Notes: a model not told the origin generated them from the sequence alone. Positions 8,667 through 17,271 are shown, numbered from the stretch's first letter. The stretch is DNA of 64,000 bases from Jeongeupia naejangsanensis (GCF_016865585.1 NZ_JAESND010000001.1:558001-622000), one strand, 5' to 3'. Made by a program: numbers and translations.

Positions 8667-8700
8667 AGAAAAAAGCCAGCCGAGATGACGGCTGGCTTTC
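8667..8700 (-). terminator. Intrinsic terminator of the flagellin gene
   Basis: On the minus strand a perfect GC-rich stem (AAAGCCAGCCG / CGGCTGGCTTT, 6-base loop) is followed by a T-run (the AAAAAA at 8669-8674 on the plus strand). It lies 20 bases past the flagellin stop and just before the FliK-like start. Confidence 0.85.
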
Positions 8701-8719
8701 GGTACGGGCGAAGTGCCGT

Positions 8720-9583
8720 TTACTGCATCAGCGACATGACGAGCTGCGACATGCTGTTGCTTTGCTTCAGCATCGACGTGCCAGCCTGCATCAGCATCTG
8801 GTGCGTGGTCATGTTGGCGGTTTCGCTGGCGTAGTCGACATCCATGATGCGGCCACGGGCTTCCTGCGTCGTGGTGCTCATGTTCGACAGGTTGTTGTAC
8901 ACGTGGTCCAGACGGTTCGAGTTCGCACCCAGGGCCGAACGCAGTTCGCCCACCTTGTCGAGCGCGGTGCTCAGCTTGGTGATCTGGCCGTTGGCGCCAC
9001 CGGCTGCGGTCAGTTCGGTACCGGTTGCAGCAGCGGTGTAATTGCCGCTGACGGCGGTCAGCGCGGTATCGACAGCGGTCAGCTGGGTGCTGACGTCAAC
9101 GTCCATCACTTCGGCAGCGCTGGCGCCGATCTGGAACTTCAAGGCTGCGGCAAGCTTGCCGCCGGTCGGGTCCAGCAGCGACTGGCCGCCGAACGAGGTG
9201 TTCTTCATGACGTTCGACAGTTCGAGACCGAGCGAGTCGTACTCGGCCTGCATGGCGGTCTGGTCGGTCGCGGTCGACGATGCGTCGGCAGCCTGGGTCG
9301 CCAGATCCTTCATCCGGGTGAGGATGTTGGTCATTTCGTTGAACGCACCTTCGGCGGTCTGCATCATCGAGATGCCGTTCTGGGTGTTGCGCATCGCCAC
9401 GGCCATGCCGCTGGTCTGTGCGTTCAGGCGGGTCGCGATCTGCAGGCCGGCCGCGTCGTCCATGGCCGAGTTGATGCGGTAACCGGTACCGAGGCGGCTC
9501 AGCGAGGTGCTCAGCGAGCTCTGGGTGTTGTGCAGGTTGTTCTGGGTGGACAGCGAAGCGGCGTTGGTGTGCAGGCTCAGCAT
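8720..9583 (-). CDS. lafA: Flagellin, lateral/LafA type
   Basis: A 287-residue flagellin. The N-terminal D0/D1 coiled coil starts MLSLHTNAASLSTQNNLHNT and contains GTGYRINSAMDDAAGLQIA. The C-terminal D1/D0 ends SMLKQSNSMSQLVMSLMQ. The short central part (about 170-215) shows that the surface-exposed D2/D3 domains are nearly absent, as in lateral flagellins. It would be exported by the FlhA/FlhB apparatus encoded nearby. A strong GAGGAAA Shine-Dalgarno precedes the ATG and an intrinsic terminator follows. No filament cap or FliS chaperone gene is next to it within the window. Confidence 0.95.
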   Translation of the reverse strand: MLSLHTNAASLSTQNNLHNTQSSLSTSLSRLGTGYRINSAMDDAAGLQIATRLNAQTSGMAVAMRNTQNGISMMQTAEGAFNEMTNILTRMKDLATQAADASSTATDQTAMQAEYDSLGLELSNVMKNTSFGGQSLLDPTGGKLAAALKFQIGASAAEVMDVDVSTQLTAVDTALTAVSGNYTAAATGTELTAAGGANGQITKLSTALDKVGELRSALGANSNRLDHVYNNLSNMSTTTQEARGRIMDVDYASETANMTTHQMLMQAGTSMLKQSNSMSQLVMSLMQ

Positions 9584-9597
9584 GATGGAATTTCCTC

Positions 9598-9652
9598 TGT
9601 CAGTGGATTCAGCATTCTGGAAGCGACATCCATTCAGATGCCGTCACTGACA
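9598..9652. repeat. Inverted repeat in the flagellin 5' leader
   Basis: TGTCAGTG (9598-9605) and CACTGACA (9645-9652) are perfect 8-base complements with 39 bases between, lying just upstream of the flagellin ribosome binding site. They could close a leader stem-loop or be coincidental. No clear sigma-28 promoter was found upstream. Confidence 0.3.
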
Positions 9653-9741
9653 CAAGGCGACACGACATCGTCCAACATTAAATCAGAATCGAATAATTTT
9701 CTTATTTACCCCGTTTCGCCACATAAAAGCTCGCCCGAAGC

Positions 9742-12700
9742 TCACCCCGCACAGGCCTCGGCCGGCGGCAAAGCCGCAAGAATGGCGGCCGTCAGACGCT
9801 CGACTTCCGCGTTGAATCCGACCAGATCCAGGCCGATGTCGGCACCGACGGCCAGACCTTCTTCGAGCCGCGCCGACAAGGCCCGCAACGTTTCGGCCCC
9901 CAGCGTGGCGGCGACCGACTTGATCGAATGCGCCAGCCTCGCCGCCAGCACCGTATCGCCCCGGGCCTTGGCATCGGCGATGCGCCGGGCGATGTCCGGG
10001 TAATCGGCGGAAAATTTCCGCAGCAGCTTGAGGTAGGTCGGCTTGCGGCCCATCAGCCGCGCCAGCGCACCGTCGACATCCAGCCCGTCGATGTGCGGGA
10101 TGTCATCACCTGCGACGACAGCCGGCGCCGCTGCAATGTCCGCAGGCTCCTCCGCGACGTCGAAGCGCCGGTCCCATTTGCGCAGCGTGGTGAACAGCAG
10201 GTGCGGATCGATCGGCTTGGTGATGAAGTCGTTCATCCCCATCGCCAGGCATTTTTCTCGGATCGCCGTGTGCGCGCTGGCGGTCAGCGCGATGACGGGC
10301 AGCGTCGACAAGGCCTGCTGGGCACGGATATGTGCGGCCGCATCGATGCCGTCGAGTACCGGCATGTGCAGGTCCATCAGCACCACGTCAAAACGGCCAG
10401 TGCTCGCCAGCGCCACCGCGGCATGGCCGTCCTTGGCGATCGACACCTCGACACCGGCCACGCTGAGCAGGTCGACGGCGACCTCCTGATTGACTTCGTT
10501 GTCCTCGGCCAGCAGGACCTTCAGTCCGCGCAGGCTGCCGAAATCCTCGGAAATCGGTCCCCATGCGCCACCGAGCGCGCCGGGCAGCGGATCGCCGTAC
10601 GACGGGAAAATCAGCGTATGCAGCGTTTCGAGCAAGGCCGACGACGTGACCGGCTTGTCGATGACGGCCGAAAACGACAGCGGCATGTCGATGACCTCGC
10701 CGCCGCGGCCCGGGTGCAGCGCAATCAGCAAGGGATGACTGCCCTGCAGGCCAAGGTCGCGGATGCGCCCGGCTACCGCCGGGCCGTCCATGCCGGGCAT
10801 CTTCCAGTCGATGAACACGAACTCGTACGGCCGGCCTGCACGGTCGGCGGCAAGAATGGCCTGAATCGCTTCCTCGCCGGAGCGGGCCTCGCCGACGTAG
10901 AACGCCATCGACCGGAGCATGGTGGCCAGGGTGCGCCGTGCACTGCTGTTGTCGTCGACCACCAGCACCGAACGGCCGGCGGCTTCGAACGTCTGGACAT
11001 GTTCGGGCAGGCGGACTTCCGACTCCTGCAAATCGAGCTCGAGCCAGAAGGTGCTGCCGACACCGACGGTGCTCTCGACCCCCACGTGGCCGCCCATGGC
11101 CTCGGCAAAACGCTTGGAAATGACCAGACCCAGCCCGGTCCCCTCGGCATTGAACGCCAGCGAGGAGTCGAGCTGCTGGAACGGTTTGAACAGCGCGCCG
11201 CGCCGGTGCGCCGGAATGCCGATGCCGGTATCGCGGACCTCGAAACGCACCCGCAGGCGCTGGCCGATTTCGTCGATGACCCGGATATGGATCGCCACTT
11301 CGCCGTGCGGGGTGAACTTGACCGCGTTGTTGACGAAGTTGATCAGGATCTGGCCGATGCGCAGGCGGTCGCCGACCAGACCGAGCGGCACGTCGGGGTC
11401 GATCTGGATCAGCACCTCGAGGCCCTTGTCGTAGGCTTTTTCCCAGACCAGCGAGATCACGTGGTCGACCAGCTGGTCGAGTGCGAAGTCGGACTCGTTC
11501 AGCGCCAGCTCGCCGGCCTCGATCTTGGAAAAATCGAGGATGTCGTTGACGATGCCGAGCAGATGCTGGCCCGAGTCACGGATGCGCTCGAGATACTGCC
11601 GGGCACGCGGCGACGCCTGCTGCTGCAGCGCAAGATGCGACAGCCCGATCATCGCGTTCATCGGCGTGCGGATCTCGTGACTCATGTTCGCGAGGAAATC
11701 CGCCTTGGCCTGCGACGCCATTTCGGCCTGTTCCTTGGCTGCAGCCAGCTCCGCCGTCCGGACCTTCACCACGGTTTCGAGGTCGTCGGTCAGCTCCCGC
11801 AGCCGCTCGGTGGTCTGCAGCTGTTCGGTCACGTCGATCGCCACCACGCCGACGGCTTCGACATCGGTCCCGCCGCTGCCCGGAATCGGAAAACGGATGA
11901 CGCGGTAGCGGCGGTCGCCGCTTTCCTGCGTCATCGTATCGAGCACCTCGCCCGTTTCGAACACTTGCCGGTCCAGCTTGCGCATCTCTGCCGCCGGCGC
12001 CGGCGGCAGGAGGTCCTCGCAATGCCGGCCGATCATGTCGCGGCTGCTCAGGCCCAGCAACTGCTGGGTATACGGATTGGCGACGAGATAGCGGCCAGCC
12101 GCATCCCGCACCGAAATCGCGGCAGGGAAATTCCTGATCAATGACGTGAAGCGCACTTCCCGCGACAGGATCTGCCGGCGCGAACGTTGCGACGCCCAGG
12201 TCAGGAACACCAGCAGCGCAATTGCCAGACCGGTCATCAGCAGGATCACGTTCCGCGCAAGCCGGTAGGCCGAGTACACCTCGCTGGTGTCCTCTTCGAC
12301 GATCAGCCCCATGTGCATGTCGTCGAGCCAGCGCCCCGCGCCGAGCACCTCTTCACCGCGGTAACCGACGTAACCGTCGAACAGCTCGGCCTGCCCGCTG
12401 CGGATGACCCCGGCGGCCATCGACGTCAGTGGATCGGTCGGCTTGTGCGTCATTCCGCCCTTGGCCTGTACGGCACCGGGCACCCTGGCCCAGACCACCT
12501 TGTCGCGCTCGCCCGGCGACGTGTTGAAGCGACTGGGCGAAATCAGCAGGCCGGCGGCATTGATTGCATAAACCTGGCCGGTGTTGCCTACCCGGCCGAT
12601 CGCCAGCAGGTTGGAGAACATCTGCTCGGCATCCATGCGCAGGCAGATGTAGCCATGGAGCGAGTGCGCGTCCCGCACCGCAGCACAGGCCAGTTGGTAA

Positions 12701-13224
12701 AGCGCCCCGGCTTGTGCAATCGTACCGTCACGGCGCGTCATCGGATGTTCTGATCGGATCGGCCGGGAGACGGCGCCGTCGCGCAAGGCGGCACGGGCCA
12801 GCACTGCACGGACATCACCGGTCGCGTTTTCACCGACGATGTATTTGCGCGATGCACCGACAGCGACGCCGTCCACTGTCCAGACCGACAGACCGCTGAA
12901 GCCCAGCGCCACGTAGGCGGACTGCCAGTGTGCGTCCAGCCGTTCGAACATCTGCTGCCGGCGTTCTGCCGAGGGCTCGTCCAGCAGCGCAATCACCGGT
13001 TTGGCCATTTCGGGCTGCGATGCCAGCACGCGCGATTCCTGCGCATGCGTTTCGCCCCAGCGCGCAAGCAGGGGCTCCGTCTTGTCCAGCGACGCACGCA
13101 GATGACTGGCCGCGAACTCGCGCGCCTGATCGTGAATCAGCTTGAGCGAAAACAAACAGGCCGCAACGAGGATCAGAATCCCTGTTGCGGCCCAGGCGAC
13201 CGTTGGACGAAGCGTGAATTGCAT
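9742..13224 (-). CDS. Hybrid sensor histidine kinase (Cache-PAS-HisKA-HATPase-REC-REC-Hpt)
   Basis: A 1160-residue membrane-bound phosphorelay protein. A first helix at about 10-30 and a second at about 325-350 flank a periplasmic Cache-type sensor domain of about 290 residues. A PAS domain follows (about 365-480). The dimerisation domain carries the H-box NMSHEIRTPMNAMIGLSH, and the ATPase domain has DTGIGIP and GTGLGLVISKRFAE. Two receivers follow, with phosphoacceptors in FIDWKMPGMDG and VLMDLHMPVLDG, then a C-terminal Hpt domain with AHSIKSVAATLGAETL. All phosphotransfer residues are present. No cognate output gene adjoins; the REC-EAL protein upstream and the FixJ-type regulator at 541 are candidate partners. 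The ligand is unknown. Confidence 0.93.
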   Translation of the reverse strand: MQFTLRPTVAWAATGILILVAACLFSLKLIHDQAREFAASHLRASLDKTEPLLARWGETHAQESRVLASQPEMAKPVIALLDEPSAERRQQMFERLDAHWQSAYVALGFSGLSVWTVDGVAVGASRKYIVGENATGDVRAVLARAALRDGAVSRPIRSEHPMTRRDGTIAQAGALYQLACAAVRDAHSLHGYICLRMDAEQMFSNLLAIGRVGNTGQVYAINAAGLLISPSRFNTSPGERDKVVWARVPGAVQAKGGMTHKPTDPLTSMAAGVIRSGQAELFDGYVGYRGEEVLGAGRWLDDMHMGLIVEEDTSEVYSAYRLARNVILLMTGLAIALLVFLTWASQRSRRQILSREVRFTSLIRNFPAAISVRDAAGRYLVANPYTQQLLGLSSRDMIGRHCEDLLPPAPAAEMRKLDRQVFETGEVLDTMTQESGDRRYRVIRFPIPGSGGTDVEAVGVVAIDVTEQLQTTERLRELTDDLETVVKVRTAELAAAKEQAEMASQAKADFLANMSHEIRTPMNAMIGLSHLALQQQASPRARQYLERIRDSGQHLLGIVNDILDFSKIEAGELALNESDFALDQLVDHVISLVWEKAYDKGLEVLIQIDPDVPLGLVGDRLRIGQILINFVNNAVKFTPHGEVAIHIRVIDEIGQRLRVRFEVRDTGIGIPAHRRGALFKPFQQLDSSLAFNAEGTGLGLVISKRFAEAMGGHVGVESTVGVGSTFWLELDLQESEVRLPEHVQTFEAAGRSVLVVDDNSSARRTLATMLRSMAFYVGEARSGEEAIQAILAADRAGRPYEFVFIDWKMPGMDGPAVAGRIRDLGLQGSHPLLIALHPGRGGEVIDMPLSFSAVIDKPVTSSALLETLHTLIFPSYGDPLPGALGGAWGPISEDFGSLRGLKVLLAEDNEVNQEVAVDLLSVAGVEVSIAKDGHAAVALASTGRFDVVLMDLHMPVLDGIDAAAHIRAQQALSTLPVIALTASAHTAIREKCLAMGMNDFITKPIDPHLLFTTLRKWDRRFDVAEEPADIAAAPAVVAGDDIPHIDGLDVDGALARLMGRKPTYLKLLRKFSADYPDIARRIADAKARGDTVLAARLAHSIKSVAATLGAETLRALSARLEEGLAVGADIGLDLVGFNAEVERLTAAILAALPPAEACAG

Positions 13225-13345
13225 CAGTTTGAAAACCTGGCCCGCGAGCCCGTAAAAATAGTCAGGATTCGCCCCGGATGCCTAGCTCGGCATCGATCAG
13301 CGTGAAATCCTGTTGTCCGCCATCCTCATGTCCGCCATCCTCAGA

Positions 13346-14608
13346 TCAGCGCGGCACGGTTTCTCCCTGCTCGCACAGTGCCGCGACGCGGTCACGGTTC
13401 TCGCGGATCCAGTCGAAGACGTCGACCGCGGAAATCGGGCCACCGAAATGATACCCCTGGACGATGTTGCAGCCCATCGACTTGAGCATGGCCAGTTCGG
13501 CGGCAGTCTCGACACCCTCGGCCACCGTCGACAGACCGAGGCTGCGCGCCATTTCGAAAGTGGAGCGCAGGATCTCGGCCATATGCGGCTTGCCCGGCGC
13601 TTCGGTCACGAAGACGCGGTCGATCTTGAGTTCGGTGAACGGAATCCGCGACAGTTGCTGCATCGACGAAAAACCGGTGCCGTAATCGTCGATCGAGATC
13701 GCGAAACCGGCCTGCCGCAAGCGGCCGATCGATTCGAGCACCATCGGTACGTCTGCTGCAAGAACAACCTCGGTGATTTCGAACGTCAGCTTGCGCGGCG
13801 AAACCCCCGAAGTACCGACCCGGGCAATGATCTCGCTGATCAGCCAGTGATCCAGCAACAACACCGGCGACAGGTTGAGCGACACCGACACGTCGGTGCC
13901 GCGACTTTTCCACGTCACCATATCGGTCAGCACTGCGCCGAGCATGTACAGCGTCAGCTCGCCAACCTGACCGCGCTCCTCAGCCAGTGCGATGAAGGAC
14001 GCAGGCAGGATCACCGTGCCGGCCGCATCGTGGATTCTGGCCAGCGCCTCGAAACCGGACAGCCGCCCAGTCCGCAATTCGATCTTCGGCTGGTAATGCG
14101 GCTGGAGCATCTGGCCATCCAGCGCTTCGCGCAGTGCGTCCGGCGTCATGGCCGCGCGGTCCGACTGGGGCCGCAGACTGCGAAGCGCCAGGTGTTCGGC
14201 CAGCGAGGTGAACATCGCGGCGAGCACGTCCAGCGGAATCGGCTTGTGTACACCACCCAGCACATGGAAGCCGAGCCTGCGTGCCTTGTCCTCGACGCTG
14301 GCGATCAGCGCGTTGTCCGAATTGCTGGCGATCAGCAGCGCCGGACGATAACCGTCCTCGGCCAGCTGCTCCAGCACCTCCGGCCCGTCGATTCCCGGCA
14401 AGGCGATGTCCAGCACGATCAGCGCCGGCGGCACCATCAGGTTGCGGACCAGATTGAGCGCGGCAAAACCGTCGCCGGCTTCGTGAATGCGCTCCACGCC
14501 GAGCAGGGTCAGCTGCTCGACGATGTGTGTCCGCTGCAGCGCGCTGTCCTCGACGACAAGCACGCCCTGACGTTGCACCATCGGGTGAATGGCAACCTCG
14601 ACCCTCAT
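13346..14608 (-). CDS. Receiver-EAL protein, probable c-di-GMP phosphodiesterase
   Basis: About 420 residues from the ATG at 14608; an in-frame extension to 14668 is unlikely. The N-terminal receiver (about 10-130) has VLVVEDSALQR and phosphoacceptor VLDIALPGIDG. The C-terminal EAL domain (about 150-400) keeps the catalytic set: EAL in GFEALARI, the Asn in VSLNLSP, Glu in FEITE, the DD pair in ISIDDYGTGFSS, Lys in ELKIDR, AEGVE, and Gln in QGYHFGGP. It should hydrolyse c-di-GMP under phosphorelay control. It lies directly upstream of the hybrid kinase in the same direction, so the two may form one pathway. It could lower the c-di-GMP that activates NfrB elsewhere in this window. Confidence 0.9.
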   Translation of the reverse strand: MRVEVAIHPMVQRQGVLVVEDSALQRTHIVEQLTLLGVERIHEAGDGFAALNLVRNLMVPPALIVLDIALPGIDGPEVLEQLAEDGYRPALLIASNSDNALIASVEDKARRLGFHVLGGVHKPIPLDVLAAMFTSLAEHLALRSLRPQSDRAAMTPDALREALDGQMLQPHYQPKIELRTGRLSGFEALARIHDAAGTVILPASFIALAEERGQVGELTLYMLGAVLTDMVTWKSRGTDVSVSLNLSPVLLLDHWLISEIIARVGTSGVSPRKLTFEITEVVLAADVPMVLESIGRLRQAGFAISIDDYGTGFSSMQQLSRIPFTELKIDRVFVTEAPGKPHMAEILRSTFEMARSLGLSTVAEGVETAAELAMLKSMGCNIVQGYHFGGPISAVDVFDWIRENRDRVAALCEQGETVPR

Positions 14609-15264
14609 TTCGACCCCATCTTTTGTCGGCTGTGCGCCGGCGTAATTTCGGGCACCGATCGGCCCCAAACGGTTACGCCATCATCGCATGTTTCAATTCG
14701 CCAGAAACGCGTTGGCGCTGCTATTTGCAATACCCTGTACCCGCCGCCCTCATGCTGCAAAGCAACACAAATCAATCCTGATTGCGAGCATCAAAAAGCT
14801 TACCAAACCCACCTGGAAATCCGGATCTGATTTTCCGTACATTCACGCCCGAATCTTTCAACATAAATACAGACAGGGTATCCAACACCCCGGGGAAGGC
14901 AGGAGGCATGACGGCTCACGCAAAGCCCGCGCTGGCATGCGCCATGGCTACGTGGCGCCAGGCCCACTTGATACAACAAGGCGGCAATGCATCGGGAAGA
15001 GTTAAATCGGTGGCAACGATCGTTGCAACGATGACACGGCAGGCGGCGGCATCGGGCGTGACGGCGGGCAGTCAATATGCCGCATAAATAAACGCATCCC
15101 CGAGCAAATCGCAGCAGCACCGCAATTGATCCGGGAATCAGTACGCAAAAACCGGACTGCAACATCGGGATGGTGGTTCGACGACGTGGCGGACTGATAC
15201 ACAACCACCACCCCGGCAAGGAGGCCAGGCAGCAACATGAAGCGGTGCATGATGGCGAAAGACG
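14609..15264. other. Intergenic region without a convincing gene
   Basis: About 650 bases between the REC-EAL start and the tRNA terminator. Small frames exist on both strands, but none has recognisable similarity. The only one with a Shine-Dalgarno-like sequence is listed separately (14908-15087). The first part (14660-14880) is AT-richer and may hold the REC-EAL promoter. Confidence 0.5.
14908..15087 (+). CDS. Possible small ORF (59 codons)
   Basis: An ATG at 14908 opens a 59-residue frame starting MTAHAKPALACAMATWRQAH. AGGAGG stands only one base upstream, which is too close, though GGGGAAGG lies at a better distance. The composition is Ala/Thr/Gln-rich with no membrane segment or known domain. 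I do not recognise it and it may be non-coding. Confidence 0.15.
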   Translation: MTAHAKPALACAMATWRQAHLIQQGGNASGRVKSVATIVATMTRQAAASGVTAGSQYAA

Positions 15265-15304
15265 TAAAAAAGGGCCTAACCGCTAAGGTTAAGCCCTTGT
15301 TTTT
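15265..15304 (-). terminator. Intrinsic terminator downstream of tRNA-Arg
   Basis: On the minus strand AAGGGCTTAACC pairs with GGTTAGGCCCTT, with one bulged or mismatched position, followed by a run of T (AAAAAA at 15266-15271 on the plus strand). It lies 2 bases past the tRNA 3' end. Confidence 0.8.
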
Positions 15305-15306
15305 AC

Positions 15307-15383
15307 TGGCGCGCCCGACAGGGATCGAACCTGTGACCTTCAGCTTCGGAAACTGACACTCTATCCAACTGAGCTACGGACGC
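15307..15383 (-). tRNA. tRNA-Arg (CCG)
   Basis: The reverse complement folds as a complete 77-base tRNA: acceptor stem GCGTCCG/CGGGCGC, D-arm with AGCTCAGTTGGATAGAGT, anticodon stem TCAGT/GCTGA around TTCCGAA giving anticodon CCG, T-arm CAGGTTCGATCCCTG, and an encoded 3' CCA. It reads the CGG arginine codon. An intrinsic terminator follows. Confidence 0.95.
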
Positions 15384-15436
15384 AACGCCAAGGGGTGCGA
15401 TCATAGCGTGTCGTTGCACCCGCGTCTACACACGGC

Positions 15437-15465
15437 TTTCTGATGGTCGTCTTTGCCGGTATAAT
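15437..15465 (+). promoter_or_regulatory. Probable sigma-70 promoter of the cytochrome c gene
   Basis: A consensus TATAAT at 15460-15465 is preceded at 17 bases by TTTCTG (15437-15442), a weak -35. Transcription would start about 60 bases before the cytochrome ATG. Confidence 0.5.
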
Positions 15466-15533
15466 TGCCGCCACAAAAATAGGTATTCCAGCAGTTCCAA
15501 CAAACAAGACTTCAATTGCATAGGGATGGCAGC

Positions 15534-16280
15534 ATGAGCGGCTCCAACGCATCTGCGGCAAAAAGCGTCGTCGGTCTGATTCTGACCGCGCTCGTCGGTA
15601 TTCCGGTATTCATCTATCTCGTGGTGAAGCTGTTCACCTCGGGCAGCGGTATCGATCTGGGCAGCACCACGATGACCAACGAGGCCATCGCTGCGCGTCT
15701 GCAGGCGGTCGGCAGCATCAAGATCGTCGACAGTGCGCCACCGGGACAACGTACCGGCAAGTCGGTCTACGAAGCGATCTGCATCTCCTGTCATGGCACC
15801 GGCCTGGCCGGTTCGCCCAAGTTCGGCGATGCCGGTGCATGGGCGCCGCACATTGCCAAGGGCTTCGACACGCTGGTCAAGCACGCGATTGGCGGTTTCA
15901 ACGCCATGCCGGCACGTGGCGGCTCGCCCGACCTGACCGATGCGGAAGTCGCGCGTGCGGTGGCCTTCATGGGCAACGCAGGCGGTGCCAAGTTCACCGA
16001 ACCGCCGGTTGCCGGCGGTGCAGGTGGCGCGGTTGATCCGGCGACCAAGGGCAAGGAAATCTACGAGTCGACCTGCATTGCCTGCCACGGCAGCGGTGCT
16101 GCCGGCGCACCGAAGTTCGGTGACAAGGCCGCCTGGGGCCCGCGCCTGAAGGACGGCGCCGACGCTGCAATCGCGATCGGGATCAAGGGCCTGAACGCGA
16201 TGCCGCCCAAGGGCGGGTATCAGGGCTCCGATGACGAGTTCAAGGCCGCTGCGCTGTACATGATCGGCCAAGTGAAGTAA
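15534..16280 (+). CDS. Dihaem c-type cytochrome (cytochrome c5-like)
   Basis: A 248-residue protein anchored by one N-terminal helix (about 10-34), with two class I cytochrome c domains facing the periplasm. Haem-binding motifs are CISCH (83-87) and CIACH (181-185). The likely axial methionines are M125 in NAMPARGG and M223 in NAMPPKGG. A Gly/Ala-rich linker (about 148-170) joins the two nearly duplicate domains, indicating internal duplication. Such proteins pass electrons between the bc1 complex and terminal oxidases. The ATG at 15534 has GGGATGG in front. It stands alone, with its own promoter and terminator. Confidence 0.92.
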   Translation: MSGSNASAAKSVVGLILTALVGIPVFIYLVVKLFTSGSGIDLGSTTMTNEAIAARLQAVGSIKIVDSAPPGQRTGKSVYEAICISCHGTGLAGSPKFGDAGAWAPHIAKGFDTLVKHAIGGFNAMPARGGSPDLTDAEVARAVAFMGNAGGAKFTEPPVAGGAGGAVDPATKGKEIYESTCIACHGSGAAGAPKFGDKAAWGPRLKDGADAAIAIGIKGLNAMPPKGGYQGSDDEFKAAALYMIGQVK

Positions 16281-16299
16281 CAGGTATCTACCAGTAATC

Positions 16300-16332
16300 A
16301 AACGGGCGGCCTAAACCGCCCGTTTTGCTTTT
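16300..16332 (+). terminator. Intrinsic terminator after the cytochrome c gene
   Basis: AAACGGGCGG and CCGCCCGTTT form a perfect 10-bp stem with the 6-base loop CCTAAA and a TTTTGCTTTT tail. Confidence 0.9.
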
Positions 16333-16344
16333 GTGGAGATTTGA

Positions 16345-16824
16345 ATGCGCTTTTCCATCCGCCCCGCGGCTCCCGATGACGTCGCCGAAATCCTTACCAT
16401 GGTGCGCGAACTGGCCGAGTTCGAACAACTCAGCCATCTGGTGACCGGTAGCGTTGAAAAACTGCACGAGGACCTGTTCGGCGCGCATCCGGCCTGCGAA
16501 TGCCTGATCGGCGAGGCCGATGGCGAGACGGCAGCATTCGCCCTGTATTTCCACAACTATTCGACCTTCCTGACCCGGCGCGGGCTGTACCTGGAAGATC
16601 TGTACGTGCGTCCCGCCTATCGCGGACGCGGGTATGCCAAGGCGATCATGGTCCATCTGGCGCAATTGGCACGCGAACGCGGTTGCGGCCGTTTCGAATG
16701 GAGCGTGCTCGACTGGAACGCCAACGCCATTGCGTTCTACCAGTCCATCGGCGCTACCGTGCTGCCCGACTGGCGCGTCTGCCGCGTCACCGGCCCGGCA
16801 CTGGAAACCCTCGCCAGCCGCTGA
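16345..16824 (+). CDS. GNAT family N-acetyltransferase (spermidine/diamine-type)
   Basis: A 159-residue single-domain GNAT enzyme. The acetyl-CoA loop is visible as VRPAYRGRGYAKAIM (about 90-104), preceded by LYLEDLYV and followed by WNANAIAFYQSIGATVL. The pattern LYLEDLYV with FHNYSTFLTRRG resembles the spermidine/spermine (diamine) acetyltransferase branch, so a polyamine or similar amine is a plausible acceptor. The substrate cannot be settled from sequence. It is followed after 74 bases by the small multidrug-resistance-family gene, possibly co-transcribed. Confidence 0.85.
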   Translation: MRFSIRPAAPDDVAEILTMVRELAEFEQLSHLVTGSVEKLHEDLFGAHPACECLIGEADGETAAFALYFHNYSTFLTRRGLYLEDLYVRPAYRGRGYAKAIMVHLAQLARERGCGRFEWSVLDWNANAIAFYQSIGATVLPDWRVCRVTGPALETLASR

Positions 16825-16830
16825 TTTCAT

Positions 16831-16865
16831 GCGCCCGCCTCTCTTTCGGGTTTCCGAGGCGGCGC
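16831..16865 (+). repeat. Hairpin in the leader of the sugE/gdx gene
   Basis: CCGCCTC (16835-16841) pairs with GAGGCGG (16856-16862), and flanking GCGC blocks can extend the stem past a one-base bulge. It sits between the GNAT stop and the transporter start, without a T-run. It does not show the paired ACGR loops of the mini-ykkC guanidine riboswitch that often precedes this family. Confidence 0.4.
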
Positions 16866-16898
16866 ATCGTTCCCGAGCCCGTTTCAGCAGGACTGATC

Positions 16899-17219
16899 AT
16901 GACCAATTACTGGCTCGTTCTCGGCATTGCCGTGTTCACCGAAATCGTCTGGGCGCTGTCGCTCAAGTACGTCCAGATCCACCCCAATCCGTGGGTCATC
17001 GGCGGCTCGGTCGGCTTGTCGTTTCTGAACATGGCGCTCTTGTCGTTCGCCATGAAAGGCATTCCGGCCGGCACCGCCTACGCGATCTGGACCGGACTTG
17101 GTGCAGTTGGCGTCACCATCGGCGGCATCATCTGGTTTGGCGATCCGCTCGGCCCGGTCCGGGTGTTTTTCCTCGCCCTGATCGTGACAGGCGTGGTTGG
17201 TCTGAAAATGGCCTCGTGA
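16899..17219 (+). CDS. sugE: SMR family transporter, SugE/Gdx type (guanidinium exporter)
   Basis: A 106-residue protein with four membrane helices. The essential Glu lies in helix 1 (FTEIVWALSLKY). The helix 3 motif GTAYAIWTGLGAVG is typical of the Gdx/SugE branch rather than EmrE, so guanidinium export is more likely than polyaromatic cation efflux. The ATG at 16899 has an AGGA-type ribosome site upstream. No known guanidine riboswitch is visible in the 74-base leader. It converges on the dienelactone hydrolase gene, with a shared terminator between. Confidence 0.9.
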   Translation: MTNYWLVLGIAVFTEIVWALSLKYVQIHPNPWVIGGSVGLSFLNMALLSFAMKGIPAGTAYAIWTGLGAVGVTIGGIIWFGDPLGPVRVFFLALIVTGVVGLKMAS

Positions 17220-17223
17220 GATC

Positions 17224-17251
17224 AAAAAAGCCGGCGATGCCGGCTTTTTTT
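17224..17251. terminator. Bidirectional intrinsic terminator
   Basis: AAAAAAGCCGGC and GCCGGCTTTTTTT form a symmetrical hairpin with a GAT loop between two convergent genes. It can terminate both. Confidence 0.9.
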
Positions 17252-17271
17252 CTACATCGGTTTCGGCCTAG

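Noticed and set aside
9584-9741. Sigma-28 promoter for the flagellin gene
   Set aside because: TAAA and CGAT elements are present, but their spacing does not fit the TAAA-N15-GCCGATAA consensus.
16825-16898. mini-ykkC guanidine riboswitch before sugE
   Set aside because: Only one stem is present and no ACGR loops are seen.
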